Positions 42,582-51,494 of a stretch of 64,000 bases of DNA are shown piece by piece; the first letter of the stretch is position 1; each line of letters opens with the position of its first letter. Location: NCBI GenBank assembly GCA_039725955.1, contig CP091033.1, forward strand, positions 2,046,001-2,110,000, read 5' to 3'. The notes beneath the pieces are model-generated. The model saw only the letters and a list, made by a program, of their open reading frames with translations, was not told the origin of the DNA and made no database searches. The stretch comes from Sinorhizobium sp. B11. GTDB lineage: Bacteria > Pseudomonadota > Alphaproteobacteria > Rhizobiales > Rhizobiaceae. The position numbers and the translations under genes are program-made.

Positions 42582-44570
42582 TTACGCCGCCGTATTGGCC
42601 TCGGCTGCGCTGAGTGCAAGATCGGTCACCTCGCCGGTCGAGGCGTAACCGGAGACGAGCTCGGCAAGCATCAGCCGGGCGGCAGGTATGTCGTTACGGT
42701 CGAGAGCCGCATCAAGAACCTTCAGGCGTTTGGAAAGCTCCGGCCAGAAGAGAAAATCCTCGCGCGCCTTCATGATACGCGGATGCTGCGTCGTCTCGGG
42801 ATTATCGCCGATCAAGAGTTCCTCGTAGAGCTTCTCGCCGGGCCTAAGACCCGTGACTGAGAGCTCGATGTCGCCGTCGGGATTATCGTCGCTGCGCACC
42901 GTTAGACCCGAAAGATCAATCATCCGGCGCGCCAAATCGGCGATGCGCACCGGCTCGCCCATGTCGAGCAGGAGGACATCCCCGCCATCGGCCATGGCGC
43001 CCGCCTGGATGACGAGCTGCGAGGCTTCCGAGATCGTCATGAAGTAGCGGGTGATATCAGGATGTGTCAGTGTCACTGGCCCGCCATCTTTGATCTGCTG
43101 ACGAAACAACGGCACGACTGACCCTGAGGAACCAAGCACGTTGCCGAAGCGCACCATGGAGAAATTGGTGTGCGTGCCGATTTCCTTTTTAGCCGACAGC
43201 GCCTGTAGCACCATTTCGGCAAGGCGCTTGCTGGCGCCCATCACATTGGTCGGACGGACGGCTTTGTCGGTGCTGATCAGCACGAAATTCGACACGCCGT
43301 ATTTCTCCGCTGCCTGTGCGGTTATCAGCGTGCCCATAACATTGTTCTTGATGCCTTCGACAGCATTCTGTTCAACGAGTGGCACATGCTTGTAGGCGGC
43401 CGCGTGATAAAGCGTCTGCGGCCGCCAGCTCATGATGATGTGCTCCATGCGGTCGCGGTCACGCACCGAACAGAGGATCGGCACGATCTGCACCTTTTGT
43501 TGATAAAGCTCCGAAAACTTCAACAACTCCCCGTGGATCGCATAGAGGGCGTATTCGTTCTGATCGACGAGGATGAGATGCGTCGGGCCGCACCGCAGGA
43601 TCTGGCGGCATAGCTCGCTACCGATCGAGCCACCGGCGCCCGTCACCATCACCACCTTGCCAAGTGTGGCCTTGTCGAGTAGCTCCTGGCGCGGCGCCAC
43701 GGCCTCGCGTCCGAGCAGATCCTCGATTTCGAGTTCGCGAATGTCGGAAACGGCGATGCGACCCTGCGCAAGGGCGGTCAGATCCGGCAGCGTGCGCACG
43801 TTCACTCGCGCCTTGCGGATCTGCTCGAGGATCTCGTTGCGGCGCTGGCGCGATACGGAGGGCAGAGCCAGGAGCACGTTGTGAACATTCAGCGTCTGCA
43901 CGAGTTCGGTCAGGTCGGTGGGATCATATATCGACAGGCCGCCCATGATGCCGCCCTTGAGCTTCGGGTCATCATCAAGATAACCAACGACGTTGAGCTC
44001 GGCGCTGTTGGTCAGCGCAGCGGCAAGTTGCCGACCTGAACTGCCCGCACCATAGATCAATACCTTAGCCATTGCACCCTGGTGCAGGATACGCTGATAG
44101 GTATCGCCGAGCCAATAACGGATGCCGAGGCGCGAGAGGCCGATTGCGATCAGAAGAAGTAACGGCTGCAGAATGCCGACCGTGCGCGGTATGCCTGGAA
44201 CACTGAGGGCGGTGAAGATGGTTGCGAAGGCAACGCCATAGATCGCTATCGCTTTCAGGACTGCTAGGAATGCAGCAATGCCGGCATAACGAAAGATCGC
44301 CCGATACATGCCCATGACGATGAAGATCGGCAGCGCCAGGCACAGTGACACGAAAACGGCAAGCCACTGCACGCCCGTGAGGATCGTCCACTCATTCAAG
44401 CGGAAACAATAGGCGAGCCAGATAGTGAGGACACAGAAGCTGGAATCGACGACAAGCGCAAGAATGCGTTTGGCTGGACGCGGCATCGCCAAGAGCGGCC
44501 CCACCAGATCCTGCATCGACAACCAGAGCCGGCTGGTCTTTGATCCTTCGTTTGAAGGGTCTTCATGCAT
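42582..44570 (-). CDS. Membrane nucleoside-diphosphate sugar epimerase/dehydratase (CapD/WbpM-like)
   Basis: Polysaccharide-biosynthesis enzyme of 662 aa. An N-terminal region with four membrane segments (about 30-140) is followed by a CoA-binding-like Rossmann domain (KVLIYGAGSSGRQLAAAL) and the catalytic SDR domain: GKVVMVTGAGGSIGSELCRQIL, YHAAAYKHVPLVEQN and STDKAVRPTNVMGASKRLAE, where the altered SxK/MxxxK site is typical of 4,6-dehydratases such as WbpM. It converts a UDP-sugar, usually UDP-GlcNAc, to the 4-keto-6-deoxy form for surface polysaccharide. Starts at 44570 (ATG) or 44585 (GTG). It lies downstream of a sugar transferase gene on the same strand. Confidence 0.92.
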   Translation of the reverse strand: MHEDPSNEGSKTSRLWLSMQDLVGPLLAMPRPAKRILALVVDSSFCVLTIWLAYCFRLNEWTILTGVQWLAVFVSLCLALPIFIVMGMYRAIFRYAGIAAFLAVLKAIAIYGVAFATIFTALSVPGIPRTVGILQPLLLLIAIGLSRLGIRYWLGDTYQRILHQGAMAKVLIYGAGSSGRQLAAALTNSAELNVVGYLDDDPKLKGGIMGGLSIYDPTDLTELVQTLNVHNVLLALPSVSRQRRNEILEQIRKARVNVRTLPDLTALAQGRIAVSDIRELEIEDLLGREAVAPRQELLDKATLGKVVMVTGAGGSIGSELCRQILRCGPTHLILVDQNEYALYAIHGELLKFSELYQQKVQIVPILCSVRDRDRMEHIIMSWRPQTLYHAAAYKHVPLVEQNAVEGIKNNVMGTLITAQAAEKYGVSNFVLISTDKAVRPTNVMGASKRLAEMVLQALSAKKEIGTHTNFSMVRFGNVLGSSGSVVPLFRQQIKDGGPVTLTHPDITRYFMTISEASQLVIQAGAMADGGDVLLLDMGEPVRIADLARRMIDLSGLTVRSDDNPDGDIELSVTGLRPGEKLYEELLIGDNPETTQHPRIMKAREDFLFWPELSKRLKVLDAALDRNDIPAARLMLAELVSGYASTGEVTDLALSAAEANTAA

Positions 44571-44688
44571 GTTTATACTGCCCACCCATCATTCCAGCCT
44601 GACTTCTTCTTGTCCTTTTCGATTTGATGTGCAACCAAAATAATCGGTGGTCGCGCACGCAATCTGTTTATAACCTCAGGTCGTAGCC

Positions 44689-45273
44689 TCAATGCGCTAT
44701 GCCCTTCCTGCTCAATACTTTGTCAACGGTCATCGCCAGGATGCGGATGTCCATCAAGAAGGAGCGGCGCTGCAGATATTCAACATCGAACTTCACCTTT
44801 TCGGGGATCGGCAGTTCGTCACGCCCATTGACCTGCGCCCAACCTGTCAGCCCCGGTAGAAGCGCATCGACACCTTCGGCTGTGCGCAATTTGATCAAAT
44901 CGTTCTGGTTATAGAGCGCGGGCCGCGGGCCGACGAAGCTCATCTCGCCCTTCAGGATACACCAGAGCTGCGGTAGTTCGTCGAGGCTCGACTTGCGCAG
45001 AAATGCTCCGATCGGCGTCAGATAGCGGGAGGGGTCGTCGAGCAGATGTGTGGCGACCGTCGGCGTATCAATCCGCATACTGCGAAATTTCGGCATTCGG
45101 AAGATCTGGTTGCGACGCCCAACGCGATTTGACCAGTAGATCGCCGGTCCCGGAGAGGTCATGCGCACCCAAAGCGCGACGATCACGATCGGTACGATGA
45201 GGAACACGCCGGCGACCACCACTAGGAAAATATCCGCTCCCCGCTTCAAGCCAGCCCTCGCTCTTTTGTACAT
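44689..45273 (-). CDS. Undecaprenyl-phosphate sugar phosphotransferase (bacterial sugar transferase)
   Basis: Membrane enzyme of 194 aa that moves a sugar phosphate from a nucleotide sugar to undecaprenyl phosphate, starting exopolysaccharide or O-antigen synthesis. One membrane hairpin near 15-40 precedes the catalytic domain with [49 protein letters not shown] and [18 protein letters not shown], all family hallmarks. The ATG at 45273 follows GGAGG with a 4-nt spacer. It is short, lacking the N-terminal multi-helix domain of WcaJ, like rhizobial ExoY and PssA. It probably forms an operon with the dehydratase gene 118 nt downstream. Confidence 0.92.
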   Translation of the reverse strand: MYKRARAGLKRGADIFLVVVAGVFLIVPIVIVALWVRMTSPGPAIYWSNRVGRRNQIFRMPKFRSMRIDTPTVATHLLDDPSRYLTPIGAFLRKSSLDELPQLWCILKGEMSFVGPRPALYNQNDLIKLRTAEGVDALLPGLTGWAQVNGRDELPIPEKVKFDVEYLQRRSFLMDIRILAMTVDKVLSRKGIAH

Positions 45274-45602
45274 GCGGCCTCCATCGGCCGGCCTTGCCCT
45301 ATCGTCTCCACACAATTCACGTCAACGAACCTTTTTGCCTTACAGCGCATTTATCATTGTTTCTCAGACATTTGCGGCAACAATTGCGTCACTTCCTTCA
45401 AAACATTTCATCACCTAAGTCACTGAAATCACAGTTAGTTCGCGCGCTTGCGGAAATGAATCCGCCGATCATTTCCGACACCTGCCCTCTCATGTCCTAG
45501 AGGCATTCCGGAGAAACACCTAAATCCTTGGAGTAGTTGTCGAGAAATCATCTCCATCGAAATAAGGTCAATGATGCTCGTAATCCTCGTTGCTCAGACA
45601 AT
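45274..45602. other. Intergenic region downstream of repC, 329 bp
   Basis: AT-richer than its surroundings. It holds the 3' end of the rep operon and the promoter of the sugar transferase gene. No gene, parS copy or clear terminator was found here. Confidence 0.45.
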
Positions 45603-46814
45603 TCATGCCCTCCGTGCAACCGGGCTATTCTGCCGTACCAGCGCCATCAGCATTGGGCCTAGCGAGAACTCTCCTCGCGCTCCCTTGCGGGTAAGGTCAC
45701 GCAGATAGCCGCCCGGCGAGTTGATATGGTTTGCTCGTTCCAGCATGCAGGCAATTACGACAGCCGCATGTTCCCGACCGAGGCTTTCGCAAGCGGCCTG
45801 ATAGGTCTCTGACGTGATCCCCAGCATGGACCGTACGGCGACGGCAGCGGTCACGAAATCTCGCCAGCCCCTGATCGATCCTCCCTGAGCGTAATCGCTG
45901 ATTTGCGGGCAAGCCTGCAGAATGAGGGCAAGAGGAAATATTTTCTGAGGTCCGTTTGGTTGAACCATCCCGGTCGTAACCCGCAGTGTTTCCGCCTGCG
46001 CCGTCGGTAAGGATTCTAATTCAAGAGAGTCTATATCTGAATTCTGTATGTGCGGTTCGTTTTGGACCACACTGGCGCTCAATTTTTTGAAATTATCGAA
46101 GTTCGTCAGCAGATTGACGATGTCGGTGCGAAGGGTTTCGAGGTTCAGGCGAATACTGTCGAGATCGGAAGCCGATGCGTTGCGGGGAAGGTATGCGAGG
46201 TGATGTACATAAGCAGCCTCGATGTCGTCCCAATTACCGGGAACACCGTCCTCGATTGCGGCATCAATCAGTTTGCGGACATCGCGGCGGCAGATCGTCA
46301 GCCGCTCGCGCGCGCGCCGGAGTGCCGTCCGGTCGGCTTCGATCCTTTGAGCCATGGCAGCCAGTTCTTCGCTGCGGGCAAGAAGCGGCGCCAGGCTGAA
46401 GCCATAGGCATCCTCAAGTTCACCGGATGTTTTCCGGCGGGCAAAACGTTTCCCATTGGCGCTGTCCTTGCGGATGATCAGCCCGGCGTCGACAAGAGCC
46501 GCCAGATGCCGACGCAGCGTGGTGACTGCAATGCCGTGTGCCCGCACGATCAGCTGCCGGTTGGATGGAAAGACAACCATGCTCGCCTCACCGGAGAGAT
46601 GGTTTTCGGGATAGAAGGAGAGAAGGGCATTCAGCACAGCGAGTGTGCGGTCGGAAATGTCGAGCAGCGGACGTGCTTCGCAGACGTCGCGAAACACCTT
46701 CCACTTGTCGACGGACTTATCTGGTTTAATTGATTCGGCCTGAAGCTGACCTCTCATCAAGGCAAGCGACATTGGCCGCCGCCCGAAAGGCGTCGTCACA
46801 AATCCCGTATCCAT
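45603..46814 (-). CDS. repC: Replication initiator protein RepC
   Basis: Initiator of repABC plasmid replication, 403 aa, the usual length. N-terminal motifs TPFGRRPMSLALMRGQ, SDRTLAVLNALLSFYPE and VVFPSNRQLIVRAHGIAVTTLRRHLAALVDAGLIIRKDSANGKR (winged helix) are characteristic. The C-terminal domain has QACPQISDYAQGGSIRGWRDFVTAAVAVRSMLGIT and HINSPGGYLRDLTRKG. It binds and opens the origin, which in studied repABC plasmids lies inside repC itself. AAGGTG precedes the ATG. Expression is probably limited by the antisense RNA in the repB-repC gap and by RepA/RepB repression of the operon promoter. Confidence 0.97.
   Translation of the reverse strand: MDTGFVTTPFGRRPMSLALMRGQLQAESIKPDKSVDKWKVFRDVCEARPLLDISDRTLAVLNALLSFYPENHLSGEASMVVFPSNRQLIVRAHGIAVTTLRRHLAALVDAGLIIRKDSANGKRFARRKTSGELEDAYGFSLAPLLARSEELAAMAQRIEADRTALRRARERLTICRRDVRKLIDAAIEDGVPGNWDDIEAAYVHHLAYLPRNASASDLDSIRLNLETLRTDIVNLLTNFDNFKKLSASVVQNEPHIQNSDIDSLELESLPTAQAETLRVTTGMVQPNGPQKIFPLALILQACPQISDYAQGGSIRGWRDFVTAAVAVRSMLGITSETYQAACESLGREHAAVVIACMLERANHINSPGGYLRDLTRKGARGEFSLGPMLMALVRQNSPVARRA
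46009..46106. other. AT-rich segment within repC, candidate origin of replication
   Basis: An internal stretch of repC is clearly AT-richer than the rest of the gene, with TATATCTGAATTC and a run TTTTTTGAAATTAT. In well-studied repABC replicons the origin lies in an AT-rich part of the central repC gene, so this is the best candidate. The boundaries are approximate. Confidence 0.5.
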
Positions 46815-46874
46815 CGTGGTTCACCTTATACAAAGGCAAATCATCAGCGCCCGCCAAAACGGCGTTCAAAAACC

Positions 46875-46903
46875 TTGACAGCGATTCCGGGAAGTGCGAT
46901 TCT
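46875..46903 (+). promoter_or_regulatory. Promoter of the antisense ctRNA
   Basis: A consensus -35 TTGACA (46875-46880) is followed after 17 bp by GATTCT (46898-46903), a weak -10. It faces against repC and would start RNA near 46910, just upstream of an intrinsic terminator. Confidence 0.6.
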
Positions 46904-46909
46904 CTAGGT

Positions 46910-46960
46910 GCTAAACGAGAGAAGAGGGCTTCCGGATGTTTTGTTCGGGGGCCTTTTTCT
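46910..46960 (+). ncRNA. Counter-transcribed antisense RNA of the repABC operon (incompatibility RNA)
   Basis: Short RNA encoded opposite to the operon in the repB-repC gap, as in all well-studied repABC plasmids, where such an RNA limits repC expression and causes incompatibility. A TTGACA promoter lies upstream. The RNA would end in an intrinsic terminator: GGCTTCCG (46927-46934) pairs with CGGGGGCC (46946-46953, two G-U pairs) around an 11-nt loop, followed by TTTTTCTTT. The predicted size of about 50 nt agrees with known ctRNAs. The ends are estimates. Confidence 0.75.
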
Positions 46961-46962
46961 TT
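46927..46962 (+). terminator. Intrinsic terminator of the ctRNA
   Basis: An 8-bp stem (46927-46934 with 46946-46953) is followed by a T-rich tail at 46954-46962. It is the best rho-independent terminator in the window. Confidence 0.75.
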
Positions 46963-47021
46963 GCCTATTGGCTCCTTTTCCTAACAGTCAAATCCTTGTC
47001 AGCGGCTTAGCCTGCCAACAG

Positions 47022-48014
47022 TTATCGTTGTGACCTGACGGCGCCGAACTCTTCGAAGAGCTCATCCAGCCGGGTTGTGAGATAATCGGCAAATTCAGGC
47101 ACCATGCGCTCATCGAACGTGATGCGCGTCTTGCTGCCGGAGCGCTCGATTTGCGCTGCCCTCTGTCCTTGCCGCGTTTTCCAGATATCGCCCGCCACCT
47201 TCTTCTGATCGCGCGCTGCCATTTTCGACAACACACGTTGCAGACGCTGATCGCTGTCGAGATCGGCAAAGGCGTCGTCCTCGATGATCGAGTGGACTTT
47301 CTTCGGTGACGAAGAGAGGGCCTCGACGAGAGCGAGCCATCGGGCACGACCTGCCTTTGGTGCCGGGCCGATTGCCAGGATCACGGTCTGCGGTACGCCG
47401 CGGGCGACCGAGATATAACGGCTGAGATCGGCCTTGTCGGTCGAAAGCGCTGCCATGATGACATCTCGGGGGTAGCCAGCCTCTTCCAGACGATAGGCAA
47501 ACAGCGCCTTCTCGATGAAGGAGAGATCCTGGCGATCGAGATTTTCCTTACCTTGAGCAATGACCAGTTCGGTATCGCTCAAGCTTTGAACGATCGCCTT
47601 GACCTTAAGGCCGAGCTTGGCAGCAGCCCGCAGTCGGCGACGACCGTAGGCGATCTGGTAGCGTCCTTCCGTTTCAGGGTCGGGACGGACCAGGATCGGC
47701 ACTTTCTGACCATGTTCGGAAATGCTTGTCACCAACGCATCGAAGTCGGCATCGCGCTCGACCGGGATACGATCGCTGATCGAGGAATTGGAAATATCCG
47801 AGGGATCGATTTCAAGAACGGAAAATCCCGAGGAAATCTGTGCCTGGAGACGGCCGGCGGCACGCGCCGCCTCCGTCATCTCCTGAAGCGATGCACCCAT
47901 GGCCGAGACGGCACCGGTGCGCACTCGGTCCGGGTTCTTCTCGATGCCGGCCGACGCCGCCGGTGTCTCGGCCTTGCGCATGAAGATCGAATTGACGGTA
48001 TCGCGCCGGCTCAT
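47022..48014 (-). CDS. repB: Plasmid partitioning protein RepB (ParB family)
   Basis: Centromere-binding protein of 330 aa. The ParB N-terminal nuclease-like domain (SDRIPVERDADFDALVTSISEHGQKVPILVRPDPETEGRYQIAYGRRRLRAAAKLG) with its GRRR box is followed by the helix-turn-helix region (GKENLDRQDLSFIEKALFAYRLEEAGYPRDVIMAALSTDKADLSRYI). It should bind the two GTTGGGAGCTCCCAAC sites upstream. The ATG at 48014 follows AGGAG and overlaps the TGA of the small repD gene (TGATG). The TTG 18 nt upstream overlaps the ribosome site and is not used. With RepA it segregates the plasmid and represses the operon. Confidence 0.97.
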   Translation of the reverse strand: MSRRDTVNSIFMRKAETPAASAGIEKNPDRVRTGAVSAMGASLQEMTEAARAAGRLQAQISSGFSVLEIDPSDISNSSISDRIPVERDADFDALVTSISEHGQKVPILVRPDPETEGRYQIAYGRRRLRAAAKLGLKVKAIVQSLSDTELVIAQGKENLDRQDLSFIEKALFAYRLEEAGYPRDVIMAALSTDKADLSRYISVARGVPQTVILAIGPAPKAGRARWLALVEALSSSPKKVHSIIEDDAFADLDSDQRLQRVLSKMAARDQKKVAGDIWKTRQGQRAAQIERSGSKTRITFDERMVPEFADYLTTRLDELFEEFGAVRSQR

Positions 48015-48211
48015 CAATTCTCTCCTTTCCAATCAAATCCGGGCAGGCCGGAAAGACGCAGTTGGGAGCTCCCAACGTGCTCATCGGCTACCGACAGATG
48101 GAGGAAATTTTGCGAGATGCTCACAGCGGGGCAGCCATTGTTGGGAGCTCCCAACAGGTCGTGATTGCCAGTGAAGCCTGAGGAGTTGATATCGATCTCG
48201 GGAAACGTCAT
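48014..48211 (-). CDS. repD: RepD-like small protein encoded between repA and repB
   Basis: 65-residue ORF filling the repA-repB gap exactly. Its ATG overlaps the repA stop (ATGA) and its TGA overlaps the repB ATG (TGATG), so ribosomes could pass through all three genes. Both parS palindromes lie inside it. The octopine/nopaline-type Ti plasmids have a small repD ORF with parS sites in the same place. The protein (MTFPEIDINSSGFTGNHDLL...) has no recognised domain and its repeats merely encode the palindromes (LGAPN, VGSSQL). It may serve mainly to keep translation coupled. Confidence 0.6.
   Translation of the reverse strand: MTFPEIDINSSGFTGNHDLLGAPNNGCPAVSISQNFLHLSVADEHVGSSQLRLSGLPGFDWKGEN
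48061..48076. promoter_or_regulatory. parS site 1 (RepB-binding palindrome)
   Basis: GTTGGGAGCTCCCAAC is a perfect 16-bp palindrome matching the rhizobial RepB site pattern GTTnnnnGCnnnnAAC. It lies between repA and repB, 79 bp from an identical copy. Confidence 0.9.
48140..48155. promoter_or_regulatory. parS site 2 (RepB-binding palindrome)
   Basis: Second identical GTTGGGAGCTCCCAAC palindrome. The flanks differ from copy 1, so conservation is limited to the 16-bp core. Two adjacent sites between repA and repB are also found in Ti plasmids. Confidence 0.9.
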
Positions 48212-49428
48212 GTGCGCCCCCATGCCTGCCGGATCAGCGTCTCGACTTCTCCGTTGACGGCATCGAGGGCTTCCATCGCGCGGTCATAGGTCGACCGTGT
48301 CAGGTTCTCGCGTCCGATCTCATAGAGCGTCTGCTTGGTAAGACCGGCGTCGGAGACAGCTGCCGATTTCACCATCGCATTGATCATCACGTGATCGTCG
48401 AACAGATTGCGCAGAAGAGCCGCGACCTTCGTCTGCGGCGCATCCTGTGGTTCGTAGCGGGTGAGCAGATAACGAATGAAATCATAATTGAGCTCGCCGC
48501 CGGCTTCGCGCACGACGGAGAGAAGGTCATGCGTCATCAGCAGGAACTGGCTCATGGAAGCCACGTCCAGCATCTGCGGATGTACGGTGACGATCATCGA
48601 GGTTGCGGCGCAAAGGCCGCTCAGCGTCAGGTATCCGAGCTGTGGCGGGCAGTCGAGGACCACGACATCGTAGTTCTCGCCAACATCGTCGAGCGCCTTG
48701 GCGACACGCATGAAGAAGACGCCTTCGCCATCCCGGGAGCCGCGCATCAGCGCGCGTGGCGTCGTATGCTCGAACTCCATGAGTTCGAGATTGCCCGGGA
48801 TCAGATCCAGGCCATCGAAATAGGTATTGCGCACCACCTCAGAGAGGGGACGCCGCTCCTCATCGTAGCGGATTGCCGCATAGAGTGTCTCGTTGGAACG
48901 GACATCCGTCTCCGGCATGACGCCGAGCATGGCCGACATGCTGGCCTGCGGGTCGAGATCGAGGGCGAGCACGCGGTAGCCCTGCAGCGCCAGATATTGC
49001 GCAAGATGCACCGAGGTCGTGGTCTTGCCCGATCCACCCTTGAAGTTGGTGACTGCGATGACCTGAAGATGTTCGTTCTGCCTGCGGCGCGGCAGGAAGT
49101 CATGCGCCTCACGCCCACGAGCGGAGGCGGCTAGCAGGGCGCGCAGTTCATTGAGCTGACGCAAGGAATAGAGGCGTCGGCCATTGCTGCCGACATCGGG
49201 CTGCGGGCCTTCGCCGGCAAGCGTCATCTTCCGCAAGGTCGAATCCGAAACGCCGATCAGCTTGGCCGCCTCGCCGGAGGTAAAGCGGCGCAGGGTCTTG
49301 CTCGCAGTCGGCGGAAACAGGGCTTCGCTGATCGCCTGCAACTGCGAACTGATCGTCGACGCATGGGCGCCGATCGTCTCATCGACGCTACGCTGAAGGG
49401 TCCGAGAAGTCCTTTGTGGCTTGCTCAC
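48208..49428 (-). CDS. repA: Plasmid partitioning ATPase RepA (ParA family)
   Basis: ParA-type ATPase of 406 aa. An N-terminal winged helix-turn-helix (FTSGEAAKLIGVSDSTLRKMTLAGEGPQPDV, about 49-79) allows operator binding. It is followed by the deviant Walker A FKGGSGKTTTSVHLA (129-143), VLALDLDPQASMS and DVVVLDCPPQLGYLTLSGLCAA. It drives partition with RepB-parS and represses the repABC promoter. The start is a GTG at 49428. An inverted repeat (49443-49479) just upstream is a candidate operator. Confidence 0.97.
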   Translation of the reverse strand: MSKPQRTSRTLQRSVDETIGAHASTISSQLQAISEALFPPTASKTLRRFTSGEAAKLIGVSDSTLRKMTLAGEGPQPDVGSNGRRLYSLRQLNELRALLAASARGREAHDFLPRRRQNEHLQVIAVTNFKGGSGKTTTSVHLAQYLALQGYRVLALDLDPQASMSAMLGVMPETDVRSNETLYAAIRYDEERRPLSEVVRNTYFDGLDLIPGNLELMEFEHTTPRALMRGSRDGEGVFFMRVAKALDDVGENYDVVVLDCPPQLGYLTLSGLCAATSMIVTVHPQMLDVASMSQFLLMTHDLLSVVREAGGELNYDFIRYLLTRYEPQDAPQTKVAALLRNLFDDHVMINAMVKSAAVSDAGLTKQTLYEIGRENLTRSTYDRAMEALDAVNGEVETLIRQAWGRT

Positions 49429-49442
49429 GCTCTAATCTTTCA

Positions 49443-49479
49443 TCACGGAAAAACACCAGAAACGGCTGTTTATCCGTGA
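49443..49479. promoter_or_regulatory. Inverted repeat upstream of repA, candidate RepA operator
   Basis: TCACGGA (49443-49449) and TCCGTGA (49473-49479) are exact reverse complements with 23 bp between, starting 15 bp upstream of the repA GTG. RepA proteins repress by binding inverted repeats near the repA promoter, so autorepression is the natural reading. Confidence 0.5.
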
Positions 49480-50156
49480 CGATTACCGATCGCAGCGATT
49501 CTGGCAAGGTACTCCGGCAGAACAAGGCTTTAGCGGCGGCGGTCACGATCACGAGTTTACGACAGAAGGATTACAATTTCCCCTGATATCTCCGTCAGTT
49601 AACAGAAATCCGATTCGCCTTGCAAAGCTGTGCCATCCTCTCATCATTTTTGTTATCGATACGCCAAAGCCTATGTTTTGATCCGGCAGACGGTCCCTGC
49701 CGCATCCCATTGAGAAGAATCAGCTATTACCGATTCCTAATCTTTGCCGGCAAAGGATCTGATGACGAAAGGCGCGAGGGCCTTATTGCCGCAATCCTCT
49801 GCGGGCATCGACGAAGGCGAAGGGCGCCTTTGTTTCGAAATCCCGAAGACGAGATCATGCCTCAGGAACGCGGATTGATCGAAAGGCTGTCTGACACCCC
49901 TTTGTCGATGGTTGGGCGTGCCAAAATCGAACAGGGGTGTGGCGGAATCAATCTGCGTATTTGATTCCGTTTCGATCAAAGATGTGAGAAAAAACAGCGC
50001 GCTAGGAACACGCCAAATACCCTGCCGAAGCATCCGAAATGGGCTCTTTCAAGCCCATCCTCGTGGATCAATCTTATAAAGGATCCAGGATGTTTCCGCA
50101 ATGACTGGCATGCTCTATCCCCAGCGGGCAGCCGAGAAGACGTGATGCCGCCCGCC
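49480..50156. other. Non-coding region upstream of repA with two strong hairpins
   Basis: About 680 bp without a supported gene; short ORFs here lack ribosome sites. Two adjacent inverted repeats stand out: ACACCCCT (49894-49901) with AGGGGTGT (49933-49940), and CGGAATCAA (49943-49951) with TTGATTCCG (49961-49969). The distal repA promoter probably lies in the AT-rich part near 49560-49680. Confidence 0.5.
50124..50155 (-). terminator. Hairpin after the L-fuconate dehydratase gene
   Basis: GCGGGC (50124-50129) pairs with GCCCGC (50150-50155), extended by two pairs after one mismatch, immediately after the stop codon. There is no T-run, so it is only a candidate terminator. Confidence 0.3.
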
Positions 50157-51434
50157 CTAGCCGTTGAATGTGTAGTCGGCAATCGAGGCCGGCTTCATCT
50201 CGATTGAGAAGCCGGGCCGGGTCGGCGGCATATAGGCGGCATCCTTGATGATGCAGGGGTCGAGAAAATGTTCATGCAGATGGTCGACATATTCGATGAC
50301 GCGGCCATCCTTGGTGCCTGACACCGCCACGTAATCGATCATGGACAGGTGTTGCACATATTCGCAGAGCCCGACGCCGCCGGCGTGCGGCCAGACCGGC
50401 AGGCCGAATTTGGCGGCGACCAGCAGCACGGCCAGCACCTCGTTCAACCCGCCCATGCGGCAGGAATCGATCTGCACGATGTCGATCGCACCCTCGGCGA
50501 TGAACTGCTTGAACATGATACGGTTCTGGCACATCTCGCCGGTCGCAACCTTCACCGGGGAAATGCCCTGGCGGATTTTGCGATGGCCGGCGACATCGTC
50601 GGGGCTTGTCGGCTCTTCAATGAAGAAGGGCTTGGCGAAGGAAAGCTGCTTGACCCAGTCGATCGCCTGGCCGACCTCCCAGACCTGGTTGGCGTCGATC
50701 ATCAGGTAACGGTCTGGACCGATCACCTCGCGGGCAATCCTCAAGCGGCGGATATCATCCTCCAGATCGCGGCCGACTTTCATCTTGATATGGTTGAAAC
50801 CGGCATCGATCGCCTCCTGGCAGAGCCGGCGCAGCTTCTCGTCCTCGTAGCCGAGCCAGCCGGCCGAGGTCGTGTAGCAGGCATAACCTTCTTTCTCGAG
50901 CGTCGCGATACGCGCAGCCTTGCCGGGCTCGGCCTGTCTGAGGATGGCGATCGCCTCGTCGCGCGTCAGCACGTCGGTGAGGTAGCGGTAGTCGACGATA
51001 TCGGCGATCACTTCGGCCGGCATTTCGGCAACGAGGCGCCAGACCGGTTTGCCGGCCTCCTTGGCAAGCAGATCCCAGACGGCGTTGACGATTGCGCCGG
51101 TTGCCAGATGGATCGCGCCCTTTTCAGGACCGATCCATCGAAGCTGGCTGTCGCTGGTCAGATGCCGCCAATATTTGCCGGGATGGGCCAGCACATCCGA
51201 AAGCTCGGTGCCGACGACCAGATGCCGCATCGCCTCGATCGCCGCGCAGCAGATGTCGTTGCCGCGGCCGATGGTGAAGGTCAGGCCGTGGCCGGCAAGG
51301 CCGTGCTTGTCGGTTTCGAGGATCACATAGGCAGCGGAATAATCCGGATCCGGGTTCATCGCATCGGAACCATCGAGGCTTTGCGAGGTGGGAAAGCGAA
51401 GGTCGAAAACTCTGATATCGGTGATGCGGGTCAT
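50157..51434 (-). CDS. L-fuconate dehydratase (enolase superfamily)
   Basis: Dehydratase of 425 aa converting L-fuconate to 2-keto-3-deoxy-L-fuconate. The N-terminal capping domain has [38 protein letters not shown], closely resembling the characterised Xanthomonas enzyme. The barrel carries the KxK acid/base motif HIKMKVG, metal ligands in [16 protein letters not shown] and GEMCQNR, and a late His in [16 protein letters not shown]. The ATG at 51434 follows AAGGGAAG; a longer ORF to 51461 is less likely. It lies 60 nt after the dehydrogenase gene in the same operon, which encodes the next pathway step. Confidence 0.93.
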   Translation of the reverse strand: MTRITDIRVFDLRFPTSQSLDGSDAMNPDPDYSAAYVILETDKHGLAGHGLTFTIGRGNDICCAAIEAMRHLVVGTELSDVLAHPGKYWRHLTSDSQLRWIGPEKGAIHLATGAIVNAVWDLLAKEAGKPVWRLVAEMPAEVIADIVDYRYLTDVLTRDEAIAILRQAEPGKAARIATLEKEGYACYTTSAGWLGYEDEKLRRLCQEAIDAGFNHIKMKVGRDLEDDIRRLRIAREVIGPDRYLMIDANQVWEVGQAIDWVKQLSFAKPFFIEEPTSPDDVAGHRKIRQGISPVKVATGEMCQNRIMFKQFIAEGAIDIVQIDSCRMGGLNEVLAVLLVAAKFGLPVWPHAGGVGLCEYVQHLSMIDYVAVSGTKDGRVIEYVDHLHEHFLDPCIIKDAAYMPPTRPGFSIEMKPASIADYTFNG

Positions 51435-51494
51435 GATATTCTTCCCTTTGGGGGCCAGCATCCTTCGTTCGAAAGATGCTGGCCATGCGAAAGC

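Noticed and set aside
49620..49964. 114-codon ORF upstream of repA
   Set aside because: No ribosome site, no domain, biased composition, and it runs into strong hairpins.
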